Shown here: positions 19,422 through 28,860 of the stretch, piece by piece
Layout of the letters: every line of letters starts with the position of its first letter
How positions within the stretch are numbered: the first letter of the stretch is position 1
Source: Rhizobium sp. Root1220
GTDB taxonomy: Bacteria; Pseudomonadota; Alphaproteobacteria; Rhizobiales; Rhizobiaceae
Length of the DNA stretch: 64,000 nt
Assembly (NCBI RefSeq): GCF_001426265.1
Contig: NZ_LMDG01000012.1
Location: 372,001 to 436,000 of the forward strand
Direction: 5' to 3'
The notes under the pieces: generated by a model
What the model was told of the DNA's origin: nothing
Seen by the model: the letters and a program-made list of their open reading frames with translations, nothing else
The model's database searches: none
Translations under genes and position numbers: made by a program

Positions 19422-22022
19422 TCAGCTGTCCAGCGTCTCCTTGACGACGACGGCGAGCTGCTTCAGCGAAAACGGCTTCGGCAGGAACCCGAATTTCGAT
19501 TCCGGCGGCAGGTTGCGGGCAAAGGCATCCTCCGCATAGCCCGACACGAAGATGAACTTCAGGTCCGGATATGTCTTGCGCAATTCACGCAACAACGACG
19601 GTCCATCCATTTCCGGCATGACAACGTCCGAAACGACGATATCAACCTTGCCGTCAAGTTCCGCCATGATCTCGAGCGCTTCGACGCCCGAACCGGCTTC
19701 ATGCACAGTATAGCCGCGCGTCTCAAGCATTCGCTTGCCGCCGCGACGCACCGCCTCTTCGTCTTCCACCAGCAGAATGACGGCCGATCCGGTCAGGTCT
19801 TCGGGCTGCTCCGCGGTAGCGGGCGCCGGTGTCGCGCGCACGTCGGTTGCGGGCGTCACCGCTTCGGCCTCCGCCGCGATCGCTGGCTCGATAATGTGGC
19901 GCGGTAGGAAGACACGGAAGGTCGTGCCCTTGCCCAGCTCTGATTCCGGCTGGATATAGCCGCCCGACTGCTTGACGATGCCATAGACCATGGCGAGACC
20001 GAGACCGGTGCCCTTGCCGACTTCCTTCGTCGTGAAGAACGGCTCGAAGATCTTGTCCATGATCTCTGGCGCTATACCGGTACCGTTGTCCGAAACCTCG
20101 ATAAGAACCATGTCTTCATGCGGCATGTAGGAATAGTTGAACGCCGCAACGTCGGCGGCCGTGGCATTCTTGGTGCGGACCGTCAGTTTTCCGCCCTGTG
20201 GCATCGCATCGCGAGCGTTGACGCAAAGATTGATCAGGACCTGCTCGAACTGCGACAGGTCCGTCTTCACCGGCCACAGGTCCCGGCCATATTCGACGTC
20301 CAGCTTTACATTGGTGCCGGAAAGCAGCCGGTCCACCAGCATTCTGAGGTCGCCGACAACATCCGTTAGATTGAGTACGCTTGGCCGCATCGTCTGCTTG
20401 CGCGAGAAGGCCAGCAGTTGTCGGACCAGCACGGCGGCGCGATTGGCGTTGCGCTTGATTTCCATCAGGTCCGCAAAGCCGGGATCTGCCGGTCGCGCCT
20501 GCAGCAACAGATGGTCGGACGACAGCAGAATTGCCGTCAGGACGTTGTTAAAGTCATGGGCAATGCCACCGGCAAGCGTGCCGACAGCATTCATCTTTTG
20601 GGTCTGGGCCATCTGGGCCTCGAGTGCCTTCTGCTCAGTCACCTCGACGGCATAGACGATTGCGGCTTCTTCCGGAGCCTCGTCGCTCTGGTCGATCACG
20701 GCATTGACGTAGAATCGGAAATGCCGCGCCTCATCGTTCGGCGTGCGGGAATCGATCGGCGGGATATCGCCTTGTCGATCCTTGGCGGCCACCAGCGCCT
20801 GCTGCAGCCGCGTCTTGTCGCTGTCTTGCACGATGATTTCGAGAAGAGCGCCATTCTCCACATCGTCACGGGAGACGATGCCAGAGAAGAGCTTCAGGAA
20901 TGGTGCATTCGTGCGCAGTATGCGTCCGTCGCCATCCACGGAGGCGATCGCCATCGGCGTGTTGTTGAAAAATCGGGTGAACCGCATGGCCGCGACCGAG
21001 GCAGACTGATCGCTTTCGCCACCCTTCTGGCGGGTGATCACGATTGTGCGGCTCTCACCCGGGGCGCCGTCGCGCATGGACGTGACGCTGTGAACGATCT
21101 GGACCGGCAGGCTCTGCCCATTCGATTTCTTCAGGTCGAGGTCCAGCGTCACCGTCTTTTTCAAGCCCGGATCGGCTTGAACGGATTGGATCAGCGCCAG
21201 CCCCTCGCCCGCGACCAGATCTCCGATGTTGACCGAGCCCGGAATGAATTTTGTGAGATCGAGGCCCAGCCATTCCGCCAGCGTTGCGTTGAGGTAAAAT
21301 ATCTCGCCTTTGCGACCGGCGGAAAAGAAACCTGCGGGGGCGTGATCCAGGTAATCGATTGCATTCTGCAATTCCTTGAAAAATCGCTCCTGATCATCGC
21401 GTTCCGAGGTGATGTCGGTAATCTGCCAGATCCGCAATGGCTTCCCACCACTCACTTCACTTTGCAGTATACGTGCCTTCAGGCGATACCAATGCGCGCC
21501 GGAACCGTTCTGCGATGGGCCTAGCGCCCGCAGCAGCCGGAATTCCTCCCGGCCTTCCCGGCCTTCACGAAGTCCGTTCGAGATACGATACAGCGCTTCG
21601 TTCGATTCTCGGTAGCGCGAAAGAAGCGCCTCCAGTGTCTGGACCTCCGTTGACTTTCTCGCGCCGGTCAGCGCGCCGTAGGCAGCGTTGGCATAGACAA
21701 TCCGGCCCTTCTCGTCGGTGATCAACGACCCATCCGGATGGTTATTCAGGAAGGCGCGCGCCAGGCTGTCGGATTGCCGCTGCGGCATGACCTCGATGAA
21801 GCCGATCACCGACGAAACCAGAAAGAATATCCCGACCATGGCAAGAACGCCGAGAACGCCAAGAACCATCTCGTTGTCGAGCGATCTCTTGAAAACGACA
21901 AAGGCGGCCGCGGCGCCGATCAGAACCAACGCCAGCAGAATGATCCGCAAAGCCGTCCCTGTGCGCCCCCCGCGGTCCACCAGAGGTTCGCTGTAGTCGT
22001 CGGCCTCACGCGGTTTTGTCAT
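19422..22022 (-). CDS. cckA: Cell-cycle hybrid histidine kinase CckA
   Basis: This is a membrane-bound bifunctional kinase/phosphatase that feeds phosphate through ChpT to the master regulator CtrA in alphaproteobacteria. The 866-residue product has two transmembrane helices (about 24-44 and 53-78), tandem PAS domains (about 85-460), and an HisKA domain with phospho-acceptor His489 in GGIAHDFNN. The HATPase domain carries NARDAMP, DNGTGI and [11 protein letters not shown]. After an Ala/Pro linker comes a C-terminal receiver with phospho-acceptor Asp799 ([13 protein letters not shown]). Domain order matches CckA. It is divergent from the FliO-like gene. Confidence 0.93.
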   Translation of the reverse strand: MTKPREADDYSEPLVDRGGRTGTALRIILLALVLIGAAAAFVVFKRSLDNEMVLGVLGVLAMVGIFFLVSSVIGFIEVMPQRQSDSLARAFLNNHPDGSLITDEKGRIVYANAAYGALTGARKSTEVQTLEALLSRYRESNEALYRISNGLREGREGREEFRLLRALGPSQNGSGAHWYRLKARILQSEVSGGKPLRIWQITDITSERDDQERFFKELQNAIDYLDHAPAGFFSAGRKGEIFYLNATLAEWLGLDLTKFIPGSVNIGDLVAGEGLALIQSVQADPGLKKTVTLDLDLKKSNGQSLPVQIVHSVTSMRDGAPGESRTIVITRQKGGESDQSASVAAMRFTRFFNNTPMAIASVDGDGRILRTNAPFLKLFSGIVSRDDVENGALLEIIVQDSDKTRLQQALVAAKDRQGDIPPIDSRTPNDEARHFRFYVNAVIDQSDEAPEEAAIVYAVEVTEQKALEAQMAQTQKMNAVGTLAGGIAHDFNNVLTAILLSSDHLLLQARPADPGFADLMEIKRNANRAAVLVRQLLAFSRKQTMRPSVLNLTDVVGDLRMLVDRLLSGTNVKLDVEYGRDLWPVKTDLSQFEQVLINLCVNARDAMPQGGKLTVRTKNATAADVAAFNYSYMPHEDMVLIEVSDNGTGIAPEIMDKIFEPFFTTKEVGKGTGLGLAMVYGIVKQSGGYIQPESELGKGTTFRVFLPRHIIEPAIAAEAEAVTPATDVRATPAPATAEQPEDLTGSAVILLVEDEEAVRRGGKRMLETRGYTVHEAGSGVEALEIMAELDGKVDIVVSDVVMPEMDGPSLLRELRKTYPDLKFIFVSGYAEDAFARNLPPESKFGFLPKPFSLKQLAVVVKETLDS

Positions 22023-22155
22023 GTATTTCCTCGCATGGCCCGCCAGCCTTCACTCGTACAGAGAGACAAAGCAGGAATCAGGCACCTTTTCCTTCTTAGC
22101 AACTTGCTGCCCCGGCAAAAACACTGGTCGCGAAGAAGAGTGATTGAATTCACAA

Positions 22156-22211
22156 GGAACAGCGCCAGTTTCGTCCGCAAAACGAACTGCCGGGGATGAG
22201 GCGCTAGTTCC
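22156..22211. other. Two-tier inverted repeat between cckA and fliO-like gene
   Basis: The outer arms GGAAC-A-GCGCC (22156-22166) and GGCGC-TA-GTTCC (22200-22211) enclose an inner hairpin (AGTT-T-CGT at 22167-22174 with ACGAACT at 22082+100 to 22188, loop of about 7). No U-tract follows on either strand, so it is not an ordinary terminator. It could fold in the cckA leader or in the leader of the gene on the other side, or be a protein-binding palindrome. Confidence 0.45.
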
Positions 22212-22307
22212 ACTTCGGGTTTGCTTGACTGGACAAGGCTATCGACCCTTGTTTACGAAGCGGAAAAGTCGTCATGTGGTTCCAAGACCGCGAAGGAGTG
22301 CTTGAAT

Positions 22308-23276
22308 ATGTTACAAGACATCATGGGAGCCTATGGCAGCCGCTTTCTTATTGCCGCGGGTGGCGTCGGCATTGGACTGCTGCTTCTCGTCATCGCATTC
22401 TGGCTCATGCGCAACCGCGCACCCTCGCCGTTCGTTCGCGGCGGACGCAATCGCCAGCCGCGCCTTCAGGTGCTTGATGCGGCCGCGGTAGATGCCCGCA
22501 GACGGCTGGTACTCGTGCGACGGGACGATGTCGAGCACCTGATCATGATCGGCGGACCGACCGATATCGTGATCGAGAGCCGCATCTCCCAAGTGAATGA
22601 AACCGCTCCAGAAACAGCCCACACATCAGCAAGCGAACCGGTGGTCCCGGTCAGCGAAGCAACGGTGATGGTCGCAGAGACCGAGCCCACCCCGGAACCG
22701 GCCCCCAAGGCAGTCTTGATGGCGCGCAGCCCTGCTCCGGTGGAAATTTACACGCCCGAACCAGCAACCATCGAGGTACGGCCCGAACCATCGGTCGCGC
22801 CCGCGCCGGTCATGCCGGAGCGCGAGCGGGCAAACCGCCCTGCCCCCGCCGTCGAGCCGCGCCCGCAGCCACAAACGACACCCGCGTCCGTCGAACCAAT
22901 GATGGCGGCCGATATTCTGGAATCAGCTCGCCAGCGTGTCCTGCAACCGCGCGTCGAACCGCAGATGGCCGCCTCTCGAACACCGCCGATGGTGCCACCC
23001 ATCGCGCCGGCACCCGCCGAAATCGCTGCCCAGCCAGCTGTGCCGGCCTCTCATCCGAGCGATTTTCAGCGCATACTCGAAGAGGAAATGACAAGCACGC
23101 TGGCCGCGCATCGGGTTGTTCCGGCACCAAACCCCGCCGCGCCACGTCCGGTTCCGACGCCTGGCAACCCGCCACGTCGAGATCCGGAAATGGCGCCCAT
23201 AACCGGTGCAGACGCAGCGCTCCAAAACGAAGTCGCTCGAATTTTCGGCGAGATGAGCGTCAACCGCGACAAGTAA
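22308..23276 (+). CDS. FliO-like membrane protein with long Pro/Ala-rich tail
   Basis: The 322-residue product has a single hydrophobic helix near the N-terminus (FLIAAGGVGIGLLLLVIAFWLM, about residues 11-32). A FliO-like cytosolic segment follows (RLQVLDAAAVDARRRLVLVRRDDVEHLIMIGG), then more than 200 residues rich in Pro, Ala and Glu that look disordered. FliO helps assemble the flagellar export gate, but no flagellar genes are nearby and the tail is far longer than classical FliO. The ATG at 22308 has AAGGAG upstream. It could be a true FliO or a separate FliO-like envelope protein. Confidence 0.65.
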   Translation: MLQDIMGAYGSRFLIAAGGVGIGLLLLVIAFWLMRNRAPSPFVRGGRNRQPRLQVLDAAAVDARRRLVLVRRDDVEHLIMIGGPTDIVIESRISQVNETAPETAHTSASEPVVPVSEATVMVAETEPTPEPAPKAVLMARSPAPVEIYTPEPATIEVRPEPSVAPAPVMPERERANRPAPAVEPRPQPQTTPASVEPMMAADILESARQRVLQPRVEPQMAASRTPPMVPPIAPAPAEIAAQPAVPASHPSDFQRILEEEMTSTLAAHRVVPAPNPAAPRPVPTPGNPPRRDPEMAPITGADAALQNEVARIFGEMSVNRDK

Positions 23277-23287
23277 TCCGGAGCGCC

Positions 23288-23319
23288 AACAAAAAAGGCA
23301 CCGCGATCGCCGCGGTGCC
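23288..23319 (-). terminator. Terminator between fliO-like gene and dksA
   Basis: The arms GGCACCGCG and CGCGGTGCC form a stem with a loop of about 5 nt. On the minus strand it is followed by TTTTTTGTTG, directly after the dksA stop, and it may also stop the convergent plus-strand gene. Confidence 0.85.
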
Positions 23320-23344
23320 TCGAAATTTTCCGATACTACCGAGC

Positions 23345-23764
23345 CTATTCGTCTCGGTAAACCTTCTCCCGGCGCTCATGTCGTTCCTGCGCTTCGATCG
23401 AGAGCGTTGCAATCGGTCGGGCGTCGAGACGCTTCAGACCGATCGGTTCGCCTGTTTCTTCGCAATAACCGTAAGTGCCGTCCTCGATACGTTGCAGTGC
23501 TGCGTCGATCTTGGAAATCAACTTTCTCTGGCGGTCACGTGCACGCAGTTCGATCGCGCGGTCGGTCTCGGACGATGCCCTGTCTGCGAGGTCCGGATGG
23601 TTTGCGCTTTCCTCAGCAAGATGCTCGAGGGTCTCGCGCGCCTCTCTGAGGATGTCGTTCCGCCAGGCGACCAGCTTGGACCTGAAGTAGGCCCGCTGGT
23701 TGCCGTTCATGAAGTCTTCCTCTTCCGAGGGTACATAGTTGCTAAGATCGATCTTCTCACTCAA
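23345..23764 (-). CDS. dksA: DksA/TraR-family transcription factor, cysteine-poor
   Basis: DksA inserts its coiled coil into the RNA polymerase secondary channel and acts with ppGpp to retune rRNA and amino-acid promoters. The 139-residue product has the long coiled coil (about residues 25-100, with the tip near LADRASSETDRA) and the C-terminal signature. The usual four-cysteine zinc finger is reduced to one cysteine (GYCEETGEPIG; the later CxxC pair reads as SIEA). Single-cysteine DksA is known from other alphaproteobacteria. The start is TTG with AGGAG about 8 nt upstream. A terminator follows and a promoter candidate lies 38-65 bp upstream. Confidence 0.9.
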   Translation of the reverse strand: MSEKIDLSNYVPSEEEDFMNGNQRAYFRSKLVAWRNDILREARETLEHLAEESANHPDLADRASSETDRAIELRARDRQRKLISKIDAALQRIEDGTYGYCEETGEPIGLKRLDARPIATLSIEAQERHERREKVYRDE

Positions 23765-23801
23765 CGCGATTCTCCTGAAGAACATCTCATCTGGCGGCTG
23801 T

Positions 23802-23829
23802 ATATCGCGAGCACCACAGGAGATTCAAG
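23802..23829 (-). promoter_or_regulatory. Candidate promoter for dksA
   Basis: On the minus strand CTTGAA (23829-23824) and CGATAT (23807-23802) are 16 nt apart, close to CTTGAC-N17-CTATAT. The CTTGAA -35 is also the form preferred by alphaproteobacterial RpoH, so a heat-shock input is possible. Confidence 0.4.
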
Positions 23830-24037
23830 CCAAATACGCTAGGTAAACAGTTTTTTAAATCTGTCATATTTTTGAGCTAACAGACTAGTTTCTAATCACT
23901 ATTCGATTCATGGCGTATTGCGCCCATGTTACGGGGCAGGCCGTGGGTGTCGGATTTGAGGGCATTGTCGGTCGTCACGGTTGACGCCGGGCCTACCCAC
24001 CCGTTACTGAAAGGTCCTTTCGATCACGGATTTTTCG

Positions 24038-24532
24038 ATGGCCGCAATCTCGCCTCCGCCTTCCCGGATCTATCTCCTGCGGCACGCGGACGCCGCCTGG
24101 GCCGGCCCCGGACAGCGAGACTTTGACCGCCCCTTGAATCAGAAGGGCTACGACGATGCAGAAATCATCGCCGACAGCGCAGCGGACAAGGGCTACCGGC
24201 CTGATCTGGTGCTGAGCTCGACCGCGGTGCGCTGCCGCGACACCGCAAACGCCGTTCGTCGCGCCATGGGCGAGACCGTCGATATGCGCTTCGTTGACGA
24301 ACTCTACAACGCGTCACCCGACACCTACCTTGAAATCATCGATTCGCAGGATGTCGGTTCGGTCATGCTTGTTGGCCATAATCCGACCATGGAACAGACC
24401 CTGGAAGCGCTTATCGGGCATGAGGCAGTCTCACGCGCACTGCCGAACGGCTTCCCGACCGCCGGCCTTGCGATCATCGATTTTGACGGCCCTGCAAGGG
24501 GCTGGCGGCTCGTCGATTTCTTGATCGACTAA
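24038..24532 (+). CDS. Histidine phosphatase SixA-like
   Basis: The 164-residue cytosolic phosphatase of the histidine-phosphatase (phosphoglycerate mutase) superfamily has the catalytic RHAD motif (IYLLRHADAAW, about residues 11-21). The second histidine is in LVGHNPTMEQ. Its size and lack of insertions match SixA, which dephosphorylates phosphohistidine proteins such as Hpt domains or PTS proteins. It is divergent from dksA and lies 75 bp before ycjX. The target is unknown. Confidence 0.83.
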   Translation: MAAISPPPSRIYLLRHADAAWAGPGQRDFDRPLNQKGYDDAEIIADSAADKGYRPDLVLSSTAVRCRDTANAVRRAMGETVDMRFVDELYNASPDTYLEIIDSQDVGSVMLVGHNPTMEQTLEALIGHEAVSRALPNGFPTAGLAIIDFDGPARGWRLVDFLID

Positions 24533-24607
24533 GCTCTTTTGCGGAAAGTCTTTTCGCCTCGCCTCCCGGTTCCTATATGGCTCTCATAACCCAACCGGAA
24601 TCTTGCC

Positions 24608-26083
24608 TTGCCGCCCAGTTTGACATCCCTTACCGATGACGCGCGCATCGCCCTGGACAATCTTGCGGATAGGGCTTCCGGCCTCGTCAACCCGACGATA
24701 CGGCTGGGCGTCACCGGCCTGTCCCGTTCGGGCAAGACGGTGTTTATCTCATCGCTGGTGCACAATCTGTTGCACGGCGGCCGCTTGCCCTTATTCGAAC
24801 CCATGCAGTCAGGCCGCGTTTCCGCTGTGCGGCTGGAACAGCAGCCCGACGATGCCGTGCCACGCTTCCAGTACGAGGATCATATTCGCGACCTTGTGAA
24901 GCATCGCATATGGCCTGAATCGACGCGCGCCATTTCCGAGTTGCGCATTACCCTCGACTACCAGAGCGCCAGCGGCTGGAACCGCTTATTCTCGCCCGGA
25001 CGGCTGTCGATCGACATTGTTGACTATCCGGGCGAATGGCTGCTCGACCTGCCGCTTCTCGGCAAGGATTTCCGCACCTTCAGCGAAGAGACGCTCGCGC
25101 TTGCCCGAACCGGCATTCGCGCGGAACTTTCCCGGCAGTGGTTATCTCTCACCAACTCCATTGACGTTGAGGCTCCTGCCGACGAAATGCGCGCTCGCGA
25201 ACTTGCCACCGCCTTTGCCGAATACCTGAAGGCGTGCAAGGCCGATGATCGGTCGCTGTCGACCCTGCCGCCCGGTCGCTTTCTGCTCCCCGGAGATCTT
25301 GAAGGCTCGCCTGCCCTGACCTTCGCGCCTCTTTCCCTGTCGCTCGAAGGCAGATCGCACAAAGGCTCGCTCTGGGCGATGATGGAGCGCCGCTATGAGG
25401 CCTACAAGTCCGTCGTCGTGAAGCCGTTCTTCCGCGAACATTTCTCCCGCATCGACCGGCAAATCGTCCTAGTCGACGCACTGCAGGCCATCAATCGCGG
25501 CCCGGAAGCCGTGCAGGATCTCGAGCGCGCGCTGACCGACGTGCTGGCCTGCTTCCGGCCGGGAACGAACTCGCTGCTGTCTTCCCTTCTCGGTCGGCGG
25601 ATCGATCGCGTCCTTGTGGCGGCCACCAAGGCCGACCATCTGCATCACGAAAGTCACGATCGGCTCGACACGCTCACGCGCCGTCTCGTCGACCGTGCCA
25701 TACAGCGGATCGGCATGGCCGGCGCGGGCATTGACGTGATGGCGCTGGCTTCCGTGCGTGCGACGCGGGAGGCGACGGTCAAGCGCGATGGCCAGGAGTT
25801 GCCCGTTATCGTCGGCACACCGATGGAGGGCGAAACCATTGCCGGCGAGCGGTTTGATGGCATCAGGAAGACAGCGGTATTCCCGGGCGACCTGCCGCTG
25901 GACCCCGAAACGCTCTTCGAAAGCATCGAGTCGGGCAGTCACGAAGTCTCGCTGCCGGATGTGAGCGTGGTGCGCTTCCGCCCGCCACAGCTTGAAGAAA
26001 CCGGTGGCGGCATCAAGCTATCCGTACCCCATATCCGGCTCGACCGCGCCATGCAGTTCCTGTTCGGAGACCGTCTCGCATGA
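24608..26083 (+). CDS. ycjX: YcjX-family P-loop GTPase-like protein
   Basis: The 491-residue protein has Walker A GLSRSGKT at residues 37-44, a VDYPGEWLLD motif resembling a G3 region, and a TKADHL motif matching G4 (TKxD). This fits the YcjX/DUF463 family of stress-induced nucleotide hydrolases. The best start is a TTG with no strong ribosome binding site; another TTG lies four codons later. Its stop overlaps the start of the next gene by 4 bp (ATGA), and YcjX and YcjF are paired in many proteobacteria, probably acting together at the inner membrane. The physiological role is not established. Confidence 0.85.
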   Translation: MPPSLTSLTDDARIALDNLADRASGLVNPTIRLGVTGLSRSGKTVFISSLVHNLLHGGRLPLFEPMQSGRVSAVRLEQQPDDAVPRFQYEDHIRDLVKHRIWPESTRAISELRITLDYQSASGWNRLFSPGRLSIDIVDYPGEWLLDLPLLGKDFRTFSEETLALARTGIRAELSRQWLSLTNSIDVEAPADEMRARELATAFAEYLKACKADDRSLSTLPPGRFLLPGDLEGSPALTFAPLSLSLEGRSHKGSLWAMMERRYEAYKSVVVKPFFREHFSRIDRQIVLVDALQAINRGPEAVQDLERALTDVLACFRPGTNSLLSSLLGRRIDRVLVAATKADHLHHESHDRLDTLTRRLVDRAIQRIGMAGAGIDVMALASVRATREATVKRDGQELPVIVGTPMEGETIAGERFDGIRKTAVFPGDLPLDPETLFESIESGSHEVSLPDVSVVRFRPPQLEETGGGIKLSVPHIRLDRAMQFLFGDRLA

Positions 26084-27159
26084 TCAAGCCTCCCTCTGAA
26101 GATCCGCCGTCCTCACGCCGCGCTCCCGTCGCCTTTGCCTACGAGGATGAAGCACCACAGACCGGCACGGACAGCAAATCGCCGCGCAAGCCCGGCAGCT
26201 TCGGCAATGACATTGTCCTGACTGCCGACGAGGATGATCCGTTTATCAATCCGGAGAAGGACATTCCGTCAATTCCGGTCGCCATTCCGCGAAAACGTGG
26301 CACATCCTTCGCAAAAATTGCGTTCGGCGCATTCGGTGTACTCTTCTCGCTGGCGTTCGGCCTCTGGACCGACAGCCTCATACGCAATCTCTTCTCCCGG
26401 GCGGACTGGCTGGGTTATTCCGCCCTTGCGGCGCTGGCGATCGGAGTTCTCGCGGTGATCGCAATCGCCGTGCGGGAAACGGCTGGCATGATGCGACTTG
26501 CGGCCGTGCAGACTATCAAGGCCGAAGCGGAGGCGGCCATTCTGGAGACCAGGCCAGCGAAAGCCCGCGCGCTCGTCAAGCACCTCGAAACGCTGCTCTC
26601 GGCTAAACCGGATACGGCCAAGGGCCGCGCGACGCTCAAGGCCGCCGAGAACGATATCATCGACGCGCCGCACCTCGTTGCACTCGCCGAACGCGAGTTG
26701 TTAGGGCCGCTCGATCGGCAGGCACGTGGCCTGATCGTCAACGCTTCGAAGCGGGTCTCCATCGTCACAGCTGTCAGCCCGCGGGCAATCGTGGATCTGC
26801 TCTATGTGCTCTATGAATCTGCCCGCCTTATCCGCGCGATGGCGGACCTCTATGGCGGTCGACCTGGCACGCTCGGGATGATGCGCCTCATGCGCGACGT
26901 TCTTGCCCACCTCGCCGTTACCGGCTCGATCGCGGTTGGCGATAGCGTTGTCCAGCAGGTTCTTGGCCATGGTCTGGCTTCGAAGCTTTCGGCCAGGCTC
27001 GGCGAAGGCGTTATCAACGGCCTGATGACCGCGCGGATAGGAATCGCAGCGATGGACCTTTGCCGCCCGCTCGCATTCCGCGCGCTGAAGCGCCCGGGAA
27101 TCGGTGATTTCATCGGCGACCTGACACCGTCGATGACGCAGCGCGACAAGAACGCCTGA
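26080..27159 (+). CDS. ycjF: YcjF-family membrane protein (TIGR01620/DUF697)
   Basis: The 359-residue product has an acidic disordered N-terminus (about 1-80), two hydrophobic helices (about residues 88-106 and 112-132) and a C-terminal DUF697-like helical domain. It overlaps ycjX by 4 bp, which indicates translational coupling. The paired gene order supports a complex in which this protein anchors YcjX at the membrane. Function beyond stress association is unknown. Confidence 0.85.
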   Translation: MIKPPSEDPPSSRRAPVAFAYEDEAPQTGTDSKSPRKPGSFGNDIVLTADEDDPFINPEKDIPSIPVAIPRKRGTSFAKIAFGAFGVLFSLAFGLWTDSLIRNLFSRADWLGYSALAALAIGVLAVIAIAVRETAGMMRLAAVQTIKAEAEAAILETRPAKARALVKHLETLLSAKPDTAKGRATLKAAENDIIDAPHLVALAERELLGPLDRQARGLIVNASKRVSIVTAVSPRAIVDLLYVLYESARLIRAMADLYGGRPGTLGMMRLMRDVLAHLAVTGSIAVGDSVVQQVLGHGLASKLSARLGEGVINGLMTARIGIAAMDLCRPLAFRALKRPGIGDFIGDLTPSMTQRDKNA

Positions 27160-27307
27160 CTTGGAGCGATTTCAAAGCCAAGACCAGCCTCGCAACAAAA
27201 CGAAAATACTTGACGCGAATTCAAGGGACTAGGCTCGATTGCCCGAGGTCGCGACCGATCTCCTTCCCCCGAATTGCGGCCGATTAAGCCGGGCCAGAAA
27301 CCAAGCG

Positions 27308-27315
27308 TTAACCAT
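27308..27315 (+). promoter_or_regulatory. TTAACCAT, CtrA-like half-site
   Basis: TTAACCAT lies 53-60 bp upstream of the secreted-protein gene at 27368. The octamer is the half-site form reported for CtrA in Rhizobiales. A single 8-mer is weak evidence on its own. Confidence 0.35.
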
Positions 27316-27367
27316 TTTTGGGCAAAACTTGGCATCAGTTAAGCGATGGTGTCGCCAAGGAAAATCA

Positions 27368-27919
27368 ATGCATTCGCGCAAGTTTCTTCTTCTATTCGGC
27401 CTCGCGGTGGTTGCACTTCCCCCATTCGCCGCAATGGCTCCGTCTGCGACGGCCGCCACTCGCGACAAGGCTTTCTTTGAGTCGGTCGCAGGCAGCTGGA
27501 AAGGCCCCGGCGAGATCGTTGCCGGCAAGTACAAGGGCACGAAGTTCACCTGCAACCTAGTGGGCGAACCTGTCAACGGCAGTGGCGCCGGCATCAAGCT
27601 TGATGGCAGTTGCCGAGTCGGCGTCTTCAAACAGCCAATGACAGCGTTGATCACCCAGTCCGGCGGCAGCTACAAGGGCAAGTTTCTGGATGGTGCCGAA
27701 GGCAAGGGCCTCGACGTCGTTTCCGGTGCGGTAACACAGGATACCGTTGTCGTCGGTCTCAACCGTTCCAAGCTCAACGGCGCAATGATCGCCCGCGTGC
27801 GTGACGACAAGACCATGAATGTGACGATTTCGGTCAAGGTGGAAAACCAGATGATCCCGGTGATCGGATTGACCCTTGCCCGTCAGGTCGACGAGATAAC
27901 GGTCGGGTCGGTCGAATAG
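27368..27919 (+). CDS. Secreted protein of unknown function
   Basis: The 183-residue product has a signal peptide (MHSRKFLLLFGLAVVALPP, cleavage expected near ATAA at about residue 30). The mature domain contains SVAGSWKGPGEIVAGKYKGT, is rich in short beta segments, and has two cysteines (TCNLVG, SCRVGV). It resembles small rhizobial envelope proteins, but I do not recognise a characterised domain. The ATG at 27368 with AAGGA in front is the only start that yields a signal peptide. It is monocistronic. Confidence 0.72.
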   Translation: MHSRKFLLLFGLAVVALPPFAAMAPSATAATRDKAFFESVAGSWKGPGEIVAGKYKGTKFTCNLVGEPVNGSGAGIKLDGSCRVGVFKQPMTALITQSGGSYKGKFLDGAEGKGLDVVSGAVTQDTVVVGLNRSKLNGAMIARVRDDKTMNVTISVKVENQMIPVIGLTLARQVDEITVGSVE

Positions 27920-27980
27920 AACGCCAGATTTCCCTGGCCACAATTTCCGGGCGGCGGATCATTTCGCCGCCTTCTTCTTT

Positions 27981-28511
27981 TCAGGCTGTCCGCCACCAAT
28001 CCACGTTTTGGTCAGCGACCTCGATGCCTTGAATGTCCGCCCGAGACAGCCACTCACGAATCGTCCAGCCCTCGACCAGCAAATCGGCGGCAAAATCGGC
28101 AAGCGGCAACAGTACGAAGCCACGCCCGGTCATCCGGGGATGCGGCAGATCCAGCTTCGGCGCCTCCTGAACCAGATCGGCATACGTCAGAATGTCGATA
28201 TCCAGCGTCCGCGGCCCCCACCGTTCGACCCGCTCCCGCTTCATGCCGCGTTCGATATCGAGACAGACGTCGAGAAGGGCTTCGGCAGCCAGTGTCGTCT
28301 CGACGCGAGCGCAGGCGTTGAAAAAATGCGACTGATCGGTCTTGCCCCAGGGCGGGGTCCTGAAGAGCCGCGAAACGGCGAGCACGCGACAGTCCTGGCG
28401 CTCGTCGAGCGCGCGCAGCCCCACCGCCATCGCATGAACCGGGTCGCCTATATTCCCGCCTAGGCCAAGTGTTGCTGTCTGGAAAACACGCTCAGGCAAA
28501 ATGTTCGACAC
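27981..28511 (-). CDS. folK: 6-hydroxymethyl-7,8-dihydropterin pyrophosphokinase
   Basis: This enzyme transfers pyrophosphate from ATP to 6-hydroxymethyl-dihydropterin, the activation step before dihydropteroate synthesis. The 176-residue product has the family motifs LGLGGNIGDP, SRLFRTPPWG and RWGPRTLDIDIL (metal-binding aspartates), and LPHPRMTGRGFVLLPL. The start is GTG at 28511, overlapping folB by 20 bp. It is the last gene of folP-folB-folK. Confidence 0.95.
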   Translation of the reverse strand: MSNILPERVFQTATLGLGGNIGDPVHAMAVGLRALDERQDCRVLAVSRLFRTPPWGKTDQSHFFNACARVETTLAAEALLDVCLDIERGMKRERVERWGPRTLDIDILTYADLVQEAPKLDLPHPRMTGRGFVLLPLADFAADLLVEGWTIREWLSRADIQGIEVADQNVDWWRTA

Positions 28512-28860
28512 TCACTTGCACGAAATCCAGAACGCCGGGTACCGGCGCATTCGGCTTGCGTAGGTTGATCTTGGCGCGCCTGATTTGTGGAAACCTTCCA
28601 CATAAGCCTCTCGCTATATCGAGCGCCAAAGCCTCGATCAGGTAGCGGCGCTTGCCCGTCACGATCTCCTCGATCACAGTAAAGGCTATGCCGTAGTTCA
28701 CCGTGTCGTGAATCGAATCGCTTTCCAACGCATCGCCAGCCACAACGTCAAGTTCAGCATCGACGAAGAACCGCTGTCCCAGGAACTCCTCCTCGTCGTG
28801 GACGCCGTGACGTGCGAAGAACGCACAGTTCTGAAGCGTGATCGTGTAGGTGGTGCTCAT
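28492..28860 (-). CDS. folB: Dihydroneopterin aldolase
   Basis: This enzyme cleaves 7,8-dihydroneopterin to 6-hydroxymethyl-dihydropterin and glycolaldehyde. The 122-residue product is of normal length, with the conserved FARHGVHDEEEFLGQRFFVDAEL segment of the tunnel fold and a C-terminal KPNAPVPG motif. It overlaps folP by 4 bp (ATGA) and folK by 20 bp, so the three are tightly coupled. Confidence 0.95.
   Translation of the reverse strand: MSTTYTITLQNCAFFARHGVHDEEEFLGQRFFVDAELDVVAGDALESDSIHDTVNYGIAFTVIEEIVTGKRRYLIEALALDIARGLCGRFPQIRRAKINLRKPNAPVPGVLDFVQVSVEHFA

Noticed and set aside
23926-24126. Small plus-strand open frame before the SixA-like gene
   Set aside because: It overlaps the sixA start out of frame, has no ribosome binding site and an atypical composition.
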